Assembly (NCBI GenBank): GCA_937975655.1
Contig: CALJTZ010000379.1
Coordinates: 1 to 8,373, forward strand
DNA length: 8,373 nt
Direction of reading: 5' to 3'
DNA from: an uncultured Synechococcus sp.
GTDB lineage: Bacteria > Cyanobacteriota > Cyanobacteriia > PCC-6307 > Cyanobiaceae
Notes under the pieces: generated by a model
Told to the model about the DNA's origin: nothing
Seen by the model: the letters and a program-made list of their open reading frames with translations, nothing else
The model's database searches: none
Made by a program: the position numbers and the translations under genes
In this document: piece after piece, positions 1 to 6,579 of the stretch
Position numbering within the stretch: position 1 is the stretch's first letter
Layout: every line of letters starts with the position of its first letter

Positions 1-12
1 CTCTTCCGATCT
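1..12 (+). other. Residual Illumina adapter sequence
   Basis: The first 12 bases, CTCTTCCGATCT, are identical to the 3' end of the standard Illumina TruSeq adapters (GCTCTTCCGATCT), and they lie exactly at the window edge, where an untrimmed adapter at a contig end would be. Seen directly; the adapter sequence is established knowledge; that it is contamination and not genome is an inference, but a strong one because a 12-base exact match at position 1 is unlikely by chance. These bases should not be read as biology. Confidence 0.9.
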
Positions 13-123
13 CCGGACAAGGAAAACTGCCTGGTCCTCGACTTCGCCGGTAATGTCCGCCGCCACGGACCGATCGATTTGGTGTGGCCGAAACGTCCGG
101 GTGAAGGCGGTGGTGGCGGTGAG
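13..123 (+). pseudogene. Fragment of a DEAD/DEAH-box helicase gene, probably a chimeric contig end
   Basis: Frame 1 from base 13 reads PDKENCLVLDFAGNVRRHGP followed by IDLVWPKRPGEGGGGGE. The core 'CLVLDFAGNxxRHGPID' followed by a basic, glycine-rich stretch resembles the C-terminal helicase region of SF2 helicases of the RadD/YejH type, recalled from family knowledge and not searched. After about base 123 this frame becomes low-complexity and loses the resemblance, while frame 2 picks up an alpha/beta hydrolase. Only about 37 codons are present, with neither start nor stop. The stretch contains A-rich codons (AAG GAA AAC) that look less GC-biased than the genes to the right. Most likely a piece of another locus or organism joined during library preparation or assembly; a real gene remnant is less likely. 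Confidence 0.6.
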
Positions 124-496
124 CCCGCCGATTGGTCTGTTGTTCGATCCCGCGGCCGCTGCGGCCCTGCAGGCCCGCACCCTGTTGGTGAGCGGCAGCC
201 GCGATTGGGTGGTGCCGCCCGATCCCGAGGCGCTGGTGCCCTTTGCCTCCACCGCCCCGGCCGGCCATCGCCTGGTGCTGGCCAAGGGCGGCGACCATTT
301 CAACCTGCGAGCCCCTGCCCAGCAGGCCGCTGCTCCGCTCTCGCCGCTGATCTTGGCCTGGGTGAACGGCGCCTATGCCGCCGGAGCCCAGGTGGCGCCG
401 GCCCCTGGGGCCCCCAGCTTGCTCCCCCCCAGCGGTTGGGGCAGTGCCGACATGGTGTTGGTGGATGTGCCCTCCGCCCAGGCCACGGCCCGCTAG
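101..496 (+). CDS. Alpha/beta hydrolase (dienelactone-hydrolase-like), 5'-truncated
   Basis: The frame from about base 101 to the TAG at 494-496 encodes the C-terminal part (about 131 residues) of an alpha/beta-hydrolase-fold enzyme. It begins VKAVVAVSPPIGLLFD, a typical core strand and turn, then shows LLVSGSRDWVVPP with the probable catalytic Asp at codon 203-205, and KGGDHFNL with the probable catalytic His at codon 296-298. The nucleophile elbow and N-terminal half are missing. The open frame extends upstream to an ATG at 53, but codons 53-100 belong to the suspected chimeric segment and are probably not part of this gene. The last ~35 residues are Ala/Pro-rich and lie beyond the fold. 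Substrate cannot be told. Sps starts 92 bases downstream on the same strand; no clear terminator is seen between them. Confidence 0.7.
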   Translation: MKAVVAVSPPIGLLFDPAAAAALQARTLLVSGSRDWVVPPDPEALVPFASTAPAGHRLVLAKGGDHFNLRAPAQQAAAPLSPLILAWVNGAYAAGAQVAPAPGAPSLLPPSGWGSADMVLVDVPSAQATAR

Positions 497-588
497 GGCG
501 AGCGCTGCCACTTTGGAAGGTCTTTCTGTGGATTTGCCTTCAACCCCTTGAACTCTGCCTAAGCCTGAGGTAACTCCGATGGCGACTG

Positions 589-2727
589 GTGGGTCTTTAC
601 CTGCTGCATCTGCATCTCCACGGCCTGTTTCGCAGCCAACACCTGGAACTGGGCCGGGATGCGGATACCGGCGGTCAGACCACCTACGTGCATGAACTGG
701 TGCGCAGCCTGGCGGCCCGCCCCGAGGTGGATCGGGTGGAGGTGGTGACGCGCCAGATCCACGACAAGCGGGTCTCGCCCGACTACGGGCAGCCCCGTGA
801 GCCCTTAGGCCCCAACGCCGCCATCCTGCGCTTCCCCTGCGGCCCCCGCCGCTACCTCCGCAAGGAGCAGCTCTGGCCCCATCTCGACGAGCTGGCCGAT
901 GCCCTCACGGCCCACCTCACCGCGCAGCCCCGGCGCCCCGACTGGATCCATGCCCACTACGCCGACGCCGGCTATGTAGGGGCGCTGGTGAGTCAGCGGC
1001 TGGGGATCCCCCTGGTGTTCACCGGCCATTCCCTCGGCCGCGAGAAGCAGCGCCGCCTGCTGGCCGGTGGCATGGCCCACGATCAGATCGAGCAGCAGTA
1101 CGCCATCGGTCAGCGTCTAGAGGCTGAAGAGTTGGCCCTGGCCCAGAGCTCCCTGGTGGTGACCAGCACCCGCCAGGAGGCGGAGCATCAATACGCCCGC
1201 TACGACCACTTCCGCCCCGACCTGGCGGAGGTGGTGCCGCCGGGGGTGGATGCCCGCCGCTTTCACCCCCACTGGCTGGAGGCCGAAGACCGGGAGGTGC
1301 AAGGGCTGATCGAGCCATTCCTGCGGGATCCCTCACTGCCGCCCTTGCTGGCCATCTGCCGGGCCGAGCGCCGCAAGAACATTCCCGCCCTGCTGGAGGC
1401 CTATGGCCGTTCGGCCCTGCTGCGGCAACGCCACAACCTGGTGTTGGTGCTGGGTTGCCGCCACGACCCCCGCCAGATGGAGAAGCAGCAGCGGGATTTG
1501 TTCCAGCAGGTGTTTGAGCTGGTGGATCGCTTCGATCTCTACGGCCAAGTGGCCTATCCGAAGCAGCATCGCGGCGAGCAGATTCCCGCGGTGTACCGCT
1601 GGGCGGCTCGCCGCCAGGGCGTGTTTGTGAATCCCGCCCTCACGGAGCCCTTCGGACTCACGCTGCTGGAGGCCGCGGCCAGCGGCCTGCCGCTGGTGGC
1701 CACCGACGACGGCGGCCCCCGCGACATCCTTCAGCGCTGCGGCAATGGCCTGTTGGTGGATGTCACGGATCTGGATCACCTGCAGGAGGCCCTGGAAACG
1801 GCGGGGTCCGATCCGCAGCAATGGCGCCGCTGGCGTGACAACGGCATCGAGGCCGTGAGCCGCAGCTTCAGCTGGGATGCCCATGTGTGCAGCTACCTGG
1901 GCCATGCCACCCGCCGCTGCCGGGAGGCCAGCCAGCAGCTGTTGCCCCAGGTGAGCCCCCAACCGCTGACGCTCCCCCTGGCCGAGCGGCTGGTGATGCT
2001 GGATCTGGATGGCTGCCTGGAAGCCCCCGATGCCGCAGGCCTGGAGCAATTGCGCCAGCGGTTATCGGCCGATCCAGCCAGTGGGGTGGGCATTTTCAGT
2101 GGCCGCAGTTTCAAGGCGGCCCAGCTGCGCTACGCCGATCTGCAGCTGCGCGATCCCCAGGTGTGGATCGTGCAGGCCGGTACGGAGATTCGCTACGGCT
2201 CCGCCGGTGAACTGGATCACGCCTGGCAGGAACAGATCGCCCGGGGCTGGTGCCGCCAGGGCGTCGAGCAGGTGCTGCGGGAGCTGGAGCCACGGCTCTG
2301 CCTCCAGCCCGAGGCAAATCAGGGCCCCTACAAGGTGAGTTACCTGCTGCAGCCCCCGCCGGAGGGCGTGCTGGAGATGGTGCGCCAGAAGCTGCGCCAT
2401 CGCCGCCTCGATGCGCGGCCCCATCTGCTCCGCCACTGGTATCTGGATGTGCTGCCGCTGCGGGCCTCTAGGGCGGAGGCCATCCGCCATCTGGCCCTGC
2501 GCTGGGCCCTGCCCCTGGAGCGGATTCTGGTGGTGGCCTCCCAGGGGGATGAGGCCCTGCTGCGGGGCCAGCCCCTGGGTGTGGTGATCGGTGAACACCA
2601 ACGCATTCCGCGGGGGCTGCACCGCCGCCGCAAACTGTTTGTCTCCTCCAGTTCCCAGGCCTGGGGGGTGCTGGAGGGGCTGGATCACTTCCGCTTTCTG
2701 CAGCGCTCCGGGGCAGAGCACGGCTGA
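589..2727 (+). CDS. sps: Sucrose-phosphate synthase with C-terminal SPP-like (HAD) domain
   Basis: Makes sucrose 6-phosphate from a nucleotide-glucose donor and fructose 6-phosphate in the cytoplasm; sucrose is a compatible solute in cyanobacteria. The 712-residue protein has two domains. Residues 1 to ~460 are a GT-B, family GT4 glycosyltransferase: GRDADTGGQT (22-31, donor loop), HAHYAD (from 121), TGHS (145-148), PPGVD (217-221), R258/K263/N264 for the donor phosphates, and the E-x7-E pair E353 and E361. Residues ~465-700 resemble sucrose-phosphate phosphatase: DLD at 472-474, S504 and K582 remain, but the usual DxDxT has Cys at 476 and the usual GDSGND is changed to ASQGD (650-654). Phosphatase activity is therefore doubtful. 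Start: GTG 589 gives MGLYLLHLHLHGL, which matches my memory of picocyanobacterial homologues; an in-frame stop at 571-573 limits extension. A GAGG at 567-570 is better spaced for an out-of-frame ATG at 579. A TTGAAC (548-553), 17 bases, TAACTC (571-576) arrangement is only a weak promoter candidate. Converges on the LCP gene. Confidence 0.95.
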   Translation: MGLYLLHLHLHGLFRSQHLELGRDADTGGQTTYVHELVRSLAARPEVDRVEVVTRQIHDKRVSPDYGQPREPLGPNAAILRFPCGPRRYLRKEQLWPHLDELADALTAHLTAQPRRPDWIHAHYADAGYVGALVSQRLGIPLVFTGHSLGREKQRRLLAGGMAHDQIEQQYAIGQRLEAEELALAQSSLVVTSTRQEAEHQYARYDHFRPDLAEVVPPGVDARRFHPHWLEAEDREVQGLIEPFLRDPSLPPLLAICRAERRKNIPALLEAYGRSALLRQRHNLVLVLGCRHDPRQMEKQQRDLFQQVFELVDRFDLYGQVAYPKQHRGEQIPAVYRWAARRQGVFVNPALTEPFGLTLLEAAASGLPLVATDDGGPRDILQRCGNGLLVDVTDLDHLQEALETAGSDPQQWRRWRDNGIEAVSRSFSWDAHVCSYLGHATRRCREASQQLLPQVSPQPLTLPLAERLVMLDLDGCLEAPDAAGLEQLRQRLSADPASGVGIFSGRSFKAAQLRYADLQLRDPQVWIVQAGTEIRYGSAGELDHAWQEQIARGWCRQGVEQVLRELEPRLCLQPEANQGPYKVSYLLQPPPEGVLEMVRQKLRHRRLDARPHLLRHWYLDVLPLRASRAEAIRHLALRWALPLERILVVASQGDEALLRGQPLGVVIGEHQRIPRGLHRRRKLFVSSSSQAWGVLEGLDHFRFLQRSGAEHG

Positions 2728-2729
2728 GT

Positions 2730-3749
2730 TCAGATCGGCGGTTCCTGGCTCTTGTAGGACGCGTGGTTGGGGTTGAGGTCCGGCATCCAGTAGCTGATGT
2801 CGTCGTGCCAGTAGGGCGTTCCCGAGAGACGACTCGAGGTGAGCTTGGTGGTGCCCATGGCGCTGAGCAGGGTGCCCATGTCCACTGGTGAGAGGTCGGT
2901 GCGGATGTCGCTGCCGGCGATCTTCAGCAGTTCGGGGATGCGGGTCACCATGGCGGGGTTCGCCAGTTTGCGGAACACCTCCGCCAGCACCAGCTTCTGG
3001 CGTTCCATGCGACCGATATCCCCCAGTTCATCGTGGCGGAAGCGCAGGAAGCCCTCGAGCTCCTGGCCTTTGAGCAGCTGCCGACCGGGGTAGAGGTCGA
3101 TGTAGAGCCCCTGGCTGTTGTCCACGTAGTACATGCGCTTGGGCACGTCCACTTCCACCCCGCCCAGGGCATCGGCCAGGCGCTGCACCGCCTGCAGATT
3201 CACCAGCAGATAGCGATCCACCGGGGCCGCGATCAGCTTGGTGAGTTCCTGCTTCACCATTGCCACATCGCCGCTGCTGTAGAGCGCGTTGGCCTTCATC
3301 ACGCCGTACCGATCGGACTCGATGAAGGTGTCCCGTGGAATCTGGGTGAGTTCGGTGCGGCCGTCCTTGAGCTGCAGGGTGAACATCACGTCGGTGTTGG
3401 TGGACACGTTGTCGGTCCCCATCACCACGATCCGACGGTTGCCCATGCCGGCCGGTGTCACCAGGGAGGTGAGTACGCCGCCGGGATGGGGCAGGGCCCC
3501 CAGGGCCACCTTCGCCAGCTGGGGCAGCGGACCGCTCAGGCCATAGCCCAGCCCCATGCCGGCCAGGAACAGGGGCAGGCGGGCCAGGCCGCCCCGTCGG
3601 GAGGGGCGCTGGGCTTGCCTGGCCTTGCGGGGTTTGGCGCGCTCCCCCTGGCGGCGCGTTTCCAGATCCGTCACCGTCGCGGTGGTGCGGCCCTGGCGCC
3701 GATCGCGGCGGGGGCGGCTGGGGCTGCGGCTCGGCTGGGCTTGGGACAT
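2730..3749 (-). CDS. LytR-CpsA-Psr (LCP) family membrane protein
   Basis: LCP proteins are membrane-anchored phosphotransferases that move glycopolymers from undecaprenyl pyrophosphate carriers to the cell wall or to a protein. The 339-residue product has a basic N-terminus (1-53, rich in Arg/Lys/Gln), one hydrophobic segment about 55-75 with the positive-inside arrangement expected for a cytoplasmic tail, and an extracytoplasmic LCP domain from about 105 to 260: IVVMGTDN (107-114), NTDVMF with D120, IPRDT with R139/D140, LVNLQAVQRLADALGGVEVD (182-201) and RFRHDELGDIGRMERQ (236-251), carrying the Arg/Asp residues that bind the pyrophosphate in known members. Start: ATG at 3747-3749. It lies 77 bases downstream of purT, so a shared transcript is possible. 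In a cyanobacterium the substrate polymer is unknown. Its stop is 2 bases from the stop of the convergent sps. Confidence 0.9.
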   Translation of the reverse strand: MSQAQPSRSPSRPRRDRRQGRTTATVTDLETRRQGERAKPRKARQAQRPSRRGGLARLPLFLAGMGLGYGLSGPLPQLAKVALGALPHPGGVLTSLVTPAGMGNRRIVVMGTDNVSTNTDVMFTLQLKDGRTELTQIPRDTFIESDRYGVMKANALYSSGDVAMVKQELTKLIAAPVDRYLLVNLQAVQRLADALGGVEVDVPKRMYYVDNSQGLYIDLYPGRQLLKGQELEGFLRFRHDELGDIGRMERQKLVLAEVFRKLANPAMVTRIPELLKIAGSDIRTDLSPVDMGTLLSAMGTTKLTSSRLSGTPYWHDDISYWMPDLNPNHASYKSQEPPI

Positions 3750-3796
3750 GGCTGGCTTCTATGGCCGCACCATAAGGTTCGAAACCCATCAGCACC

Positions 3797-3814
3797 AGAG
3801 GCGTTTGGGCCTCT
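3797..3814 (-). other. Short hairpin between purT and the LCP gene
   Basis: Within the 77-base gap, AGAGGC (3797-3802) pairs with GCCTCT (3809-3814) around a 6-base loop; CC (3795-3796) and GG (3817-3818) can extend the pairing across a bulge. Read on the minus strand it lies just after the purT stop, where a terminator or attenuating hairpin would be, but no U-run follows it. Seen in the sequence; its function is unproven. Confidence 0.3.
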
Positions 3815-3826
3815 CTGGCAACCGAT

Positions 3827-5008
3827 TCAGCGCACCGTGATCGCGGCCGCGGCACGATCGGCCCGGCTGCGGGCGTCGTCCAGGTCGGCACCACTGGCCA
3901 GGGCCACACCCATGCGCCGGTGGGGGCGGGCATCGGGCTTACCAAAGAGCAGCACTTGCACATCGGCCTCGGCCAGGGCCTGCTCCAGGCCATCGAAGTG
4001 CACGCTCTCACTGGCGTGCTCCGCCAGGATCACGCGGCTGGCGGCGGGGCCCGTGGAGCGGATTTCGGGAATCGGCAGCCCCAGCACCGCGCGCAGATGC
4101 AGCTCGAATTCGCTGAGGTTCTGCCCCGCCAGGGTCACCAGCCCCGTGTCGTGGGGCCTGGGCGACAGCTCGGAAAACACCACCTCGCTGCCGCCAGTGG
4201 CCGTGGCGCAGACAAAGAATTCCACGCCGAACAGGCCGGCACCGCCCAGGTTGTCGGTCACGGCACGGGCCATTGTTTGGGCCGCCGCCAACTGGTCCCA
4301 ATCCAGGTGGGCTGGCTGCCAGCTGCACTGGTAATCCCCCCGCTCCTGGATGTGGCCGATGGGCGGACAGAACAGGGTGGGCCCGGCCCACTGCTTCACC
4401 GTGAGCAGGGTGATTTCCTGCTCAAAGCGCAGGAACTCCTCCACGATCACCCGGGCGCCACTGCCGCGGGCACCGGCCATGGCGGCCTCCCAGGCGGCGT
4501 TGATTTCCGCGGGGCCCTCCACCACGGACTGGCCCTTGCCCGAGGAGCTCATCACCGGCTTCACCACCACGGGCCAGCCCAGGGGTGCGGCCGCGGCGGC
4601 CAGCTCCTCGGCGCTGCTGGCATAGGCGTAGCGGGCCGTGCGCAGGCCCAGCTCGCCCGCGGCCAGGTCGCGGATGCGGTCGCGGTTCATGGTCACCGCC
4701 GTGGCCCGGGCGGTGGGGATCACGGTGAGGCCCTCCCCTTCAAGGTCCGCTAGGGCGTCCACCGCCAGGGCCTCGATCTCCGGGATCACCACATCGGGGC
4801 GGTGCTGCCGCACCACCGCCTTGAGGGCTTCGGGATCCGTCATGGCGATCACCTCGGCCACGTCGGCCACCTGCATGGCGGGTGCGCCGGCGTAGCGATC
4901 CACCGCGATGACGCGGCAGCCCAGTCGTTGGGCGGCGATGGCCACTTCCTTGCCCAGTTCGCCGCTGCCCAGGAGCATCAGGGTGCGGGGGAAGGGGCGT
5001 GGAGCCAT
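3827..5008 (-). CDS. purT: Formate-dependent phosphoribosylglycinamide formyltransferase 2
   Basis: Catalyses the third step of purine synthesis, converting GAR to formyl-GAR with formate and ATP and no folate cofactor; cytoplasmic. The 393-residue length matches the E. coli enzyme (392). Domain order is ATP-grasp: N-terminal substrate domain with GSGELGKE (14-21) and DRYAGAPAMQVA (37-48); PEIEA (76-80); MNRDRIRDLAAGELGL (107-122); the ATP loop VKPVMSSSGKGQSVV (149-163); EQEITLLTV (196-204); metal ligands E263 (LFGVEFF) and E280 (VVFSE); SPRPHDTG (282-289); and a C-terminal domain with K357 and R364/R365 (GKPDARPHRRMG), corresponding to substrate-binding residues of the E. coli protein. All key residues appear intact. 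Start ATG at 5006-5008 has no clear Shine-Dalgarno. It diverges from the small gene at 5063 over 54 bases, which must hold any purT promoter. Confidence 0.97.
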   Translation of the reverse strand: MAPRPFPRTLMLLGSGELGKEVAIAAQRLGCRVIAVDRYAGAPAMQVADVAEVIAMTDPEALKAVVRQHRPDVVIPEIEALAVDALADLEGEGLTVIPTARATAVTMNRDRIRDLAAGELGLRTARYAYASSAEELAAAAAPLGWPVVVKPVMSSSGKGQSVVEGPAEINAAWEAAMAGARGSGARVIVEEFLRFEQEITLLTVKQWAGPTLFCPPIGHIQERGDYQCSWQPAHLDWDQLAAAQTMARAVTDNLGGAGLFGVEFFVCATATGGSEVVFSELSPRPHDTGLVTLAGQNLSEFELHLRAVLGLPIPEIRSTGPAASRVILAEHASESVHFDGLEQALAEADVQVLLFGKPDARPHRRMGVALASGADLDDARSRADRAAAAITVR

Positions 5009-5062
5009 GGCCGGAGCGCGGAGGCGAGATACTCCCCTGATCCTGCCCCGCCGATCACCCCC

Positions 5063-5233
5063 GTGCCGTTTCCCTCAGTGCTGGCCTTCTCCACGGCGGG
5101 CGATGCCGCCAACGGGCTGCTCAACGGCTGGGATATCGCCACCCTGCAGAAGTGGTCGTTGATCTATCTGGGGCTCTCGTCTCTGGCCTTCGTGGTGGTG
5201 TGGGTGGTGGGTTACCTGCGCAAGCCGGGTTGA
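5063..5233 (+). CDS. Small single-pass membrane protein of unknown function
   Basis: A 56-residue frame from GTG 5063 to TGA 5231-5233. The sequence starts (M)PFPSVLAF, has a polar amphipathic part (about 11-29, GDAANGLLNGWDIATLQ), then one clear hydrophobic helix about 31-52 (WSLIYLGLSSLAFVVVWVVG) and a short basic end YLRKPG. This arrangement looks like a genuine small membrane peptide, not a shadow frame, because nothing convincing is coded on the other strand here except the last 22 bases. The frame is open upstream into purT, so the start is uncertain: GTG 5063 or GTG 5078 are the candidates, and neither has a Shine-Dalgarno. I do not recognise the family. It is divergent from purT and converges with the 84-residue gene, overlapping its tail. 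Confidence 0.6.
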   Translation: MPFPSVLAFSTAGDAANGLLNGWDIATLQKWSLIYLGLSSLAFVVVWVVGYLRKPG

Positions 5234-5466
5234 TCGATCAGGGTGAGCTGGCGCACCGGCGATTCCTCATCGATGAACCCGTAGGCCTCGAACACCTCGG
5301 CATTGCTGTGGGTGATGTGTTGGCCGTCGCTGTGGCGCTCCAGCGCGAAGCCCTCGGCCGCCATGCGCCGCATCAGGGCCGCCGCCTCCTCGAAGCGCGC
5401 GGCCATGGCCTCCAGGCTGGCGCAGTCGGCCGTGAGGCCCGTTTCCTTCCAGGTGAAGTAGGCCAT
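5212..5466 (-). CDS. Conserved-looking 84-residue protein behind mraY, function unknown
   Basis: The frame starts MAYFTWKETGLTADCASLEA (ATG at 5464-5466) and ends at TAA 5212-5214. The minus strand reads TGA-G-ATG at the mraY end, so only one base separates the mraY stop from this start, and translation is probably coupled. The product is soluble by appearance: an aromatic N-terminus, an Ala/Glu-rich helix about 17-39 (ASLEAMAARFEEAAALMRRM), then ITHSNAEVFEAYGFIDEE (51-68) and a short tail. I see no catalytic motif and no membrane segment. The clean start, codon use like the neighbours and the tight packing argue that it is real. From memory, similar short proteins occur in other picocyanobacteria; this was not checked. 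Any role in wall synthesis rests only on linkage to mraY. Confidence 0.75.
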   Translation of the reverse strand: MAYFTWKETGLTADCASLEAMAARFEEAAALMRRMAAEGFALERHSDGQHITHSNAEVFEAYGFIDEESPVRQLTLIDQPGLRR

Positions 5467-5467
5467 C

Positions 5468-6550
5468 TCAGGGCAGCAGCACCAGTCCCACCACCACCAG
5501 TAGCAAGCTGAGGGCCCAGAAGCCCACCACCACCTGCTGTTCGCTGGCGCCCCCCAGCTCGAAGTGGTGATGCAGCGGGGCCATGCGCAGCACGCGCCGG
5601 CCCACGCCATCGGGGCCCTTGGTGGCCTTGAACACCCACACCTGCACGATCACCGACAGCGATTCGGCCAGGAACACGCCACCCATCACCAGCAGGGGCC
5701 AGAGGCTGTTGCTGAGCAGGCTCACGCCCGCCAGGGAGGCGCCCATGGCCAGGGAGCCCGTGTCGCCCATGAACATCCGCGCCTTGTGGCGGTTCCAGAG
5801 CAGGAACCCCAGCCAGGTGCCGGCCATGGCTGCGCAGAAGCCGGCCATGGCGGGATCCCCCTCGTGGCCCCGCAGCATCAGCTGCAGCCCCAGGCCGCTG
5901 AACACGATGGCGCCGCAGCCCGCCGCCAGTCCATCGAGGCCGTCGGTGAGGTTGGTGGCGTTGCTTTCCGCTAGGAACACGAACAGGCCCAGGGGCCAGA
6001 TCAACAGGCCGAGGGGCAGCACCCAGCCCAGGGGGAGTGCGATGTCGCCGGGGTTGGCGCCGCCCAGCAGCTGCTGCCAGGCCGCCCAGGCCAGGAACAG
6101 TCCGGCGGACAGGGCCTGCAGCAGCAACTTGCCACGGGGGCTGAGGCCCGTGTTGTGGCCCTTCGTGAGGCTGCGCCAGTCGTCCACGGCGCCGATGGCC
6201 ATGGTGGCCAGGGTGATGGCCGCCACGGCCAGCAGCCGTGGGTCGCTCGGGCTCACCAGTCCGCCAACGATCACGCCAACCGGCACGGCCAGCAGGCCGC
6301 CCATGGTGGGGGTGCCGGCCTTGCTCAGGTGGGCCTGGGGGCCCTCGGCCCGGATCACCTGGCCCAGCTTGAGGTTGCGCAGTTTGGGGTAGCCCCAGCG
6401 GCCCAGGGCCGCACTCACCAGGGCGGCCACCAGCAGGGGCACGCTGAGCTGGGGGGCCTGGCTGAGCACATCACTGGCCAGGGCCATGCCAAACAGCAAA
6501 AGGCCCAGCACCAGCGCCAAGGGGCGACTGTTGCTGGGCATCGAGGCCAT
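5468..6550 (-). CDS. mraY: Phospho-N-acetylmuramoyl-pentapeptide transferase (lipid I synthase)
   Basis: Integral membrane enzyme that joins UDP-MurNAc-pentapeptide to undecaprenyl phosphate, the first membrane step of peptidoglycan synthesis. From ATG 6548-6550 it is 360 residues, the usual length for the family. About ten hydrophobic segments are visible. Diagnostic motifs, numbered from this start, are KAGTPTMGG (77-85), DDWRSLTKGHNTGLSPRGKL with the Asp pair 123/124, NATNLTDGLDGLAAG (197-211), FMGDTGSLAMG with the catalytic-region Asp 263, and the MAPLHHHFELGG motif with His 327-329. The frame stays open upstream to a TTG at 6613, which would add 21 Pro/Ser/Thr-rich residues lying over an inverted repeat; a second ATG at 6541 is also possible. 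I prefer 6550 on length. DUF3134 lies upstream, and the 84-residue gene follows after 1 base. Confidence 0.95.
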   Translation of the reverse strand: MASMPSNSRPLALVLGLLLFGMALASDVLSQAPQLSVPLLVAALVSAALGRWGYPKLRNLKLGQVIRAEGPQAHLSKAGTPTMGGLLAVPVGVIVGGLVSPSDPRLLAVAAITLATMAIGAVDDWRSLTKGHNTGLSPRGKLLLQALSAGLFLAWAAWQQLLGGANPGDIALPLGWVLPLGLLIWPLGLFVFLAESNATNLTDGLDGLAAGCGAIVFSGLGLQLMLRGHEGDPAMAGFCAAMAGTWLGFLLWNRHKARMFMGDTGSLAMGASLAGVSLLSNSLWPLLVMGGVFLAESLSVIVQVWVFKATKGPDGVGRRVLRMAPLHHHFELGGASEQQVVVGFWALSLLLVVVGLVLLP

Positions 6551-6560
6551 CAGCCTGGTG

Positions 6561-6579
6561 ATCGGCCCCGGGGGCCGAT
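6561..6579. repeat. Perfect 9-base inverted repeat just upstream of mraY
   Basis: ATCGGCCCC (6561-6569), one central base, GGGGCCGAT (6571-6579) are exact reverse complements. In the mRNA this can fold as a 7-bp GC-rich stem with a 5-base loop, ending 10 bases before the likely mraY ATG (6550). It could be a hairpin affecting mraY translation, a protein-binding operator, or chance in very GC-rich DNA. No U-run follows, so it is not a standard terminator. Confidence 0.45.

Noticed and set aside
53..100. ATG at 53 as the true start of the hydrolase
   Set aside because: These bases code for a helicase-like segment in another frame and belong to the suspected chimera; the enzyme's N-terminal half with the nucleophile elbow would also be missing.
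1333..2049. 238-codon open frame antisense to sps
   Set aside because: It lies inside sps, whose motifs are clear, and has the same His/Gln/Ala-rich shadow composition with no recognisable domain.
3773..3787. GGTTCGAAACC as a tRNA T-loop
   Set aside because: No acceptor stem, anticodon arm or D arm can be drawn around it on either strand.
3033..4334. 433-codon open frame on the + strand, antisense to the LCP gene and purT
   Set aside because: It crosses two well-supported genes and its translation is rich in His, Gln, Ala and Gly, the usual signature of a mirror frame in GC-rich DNA.
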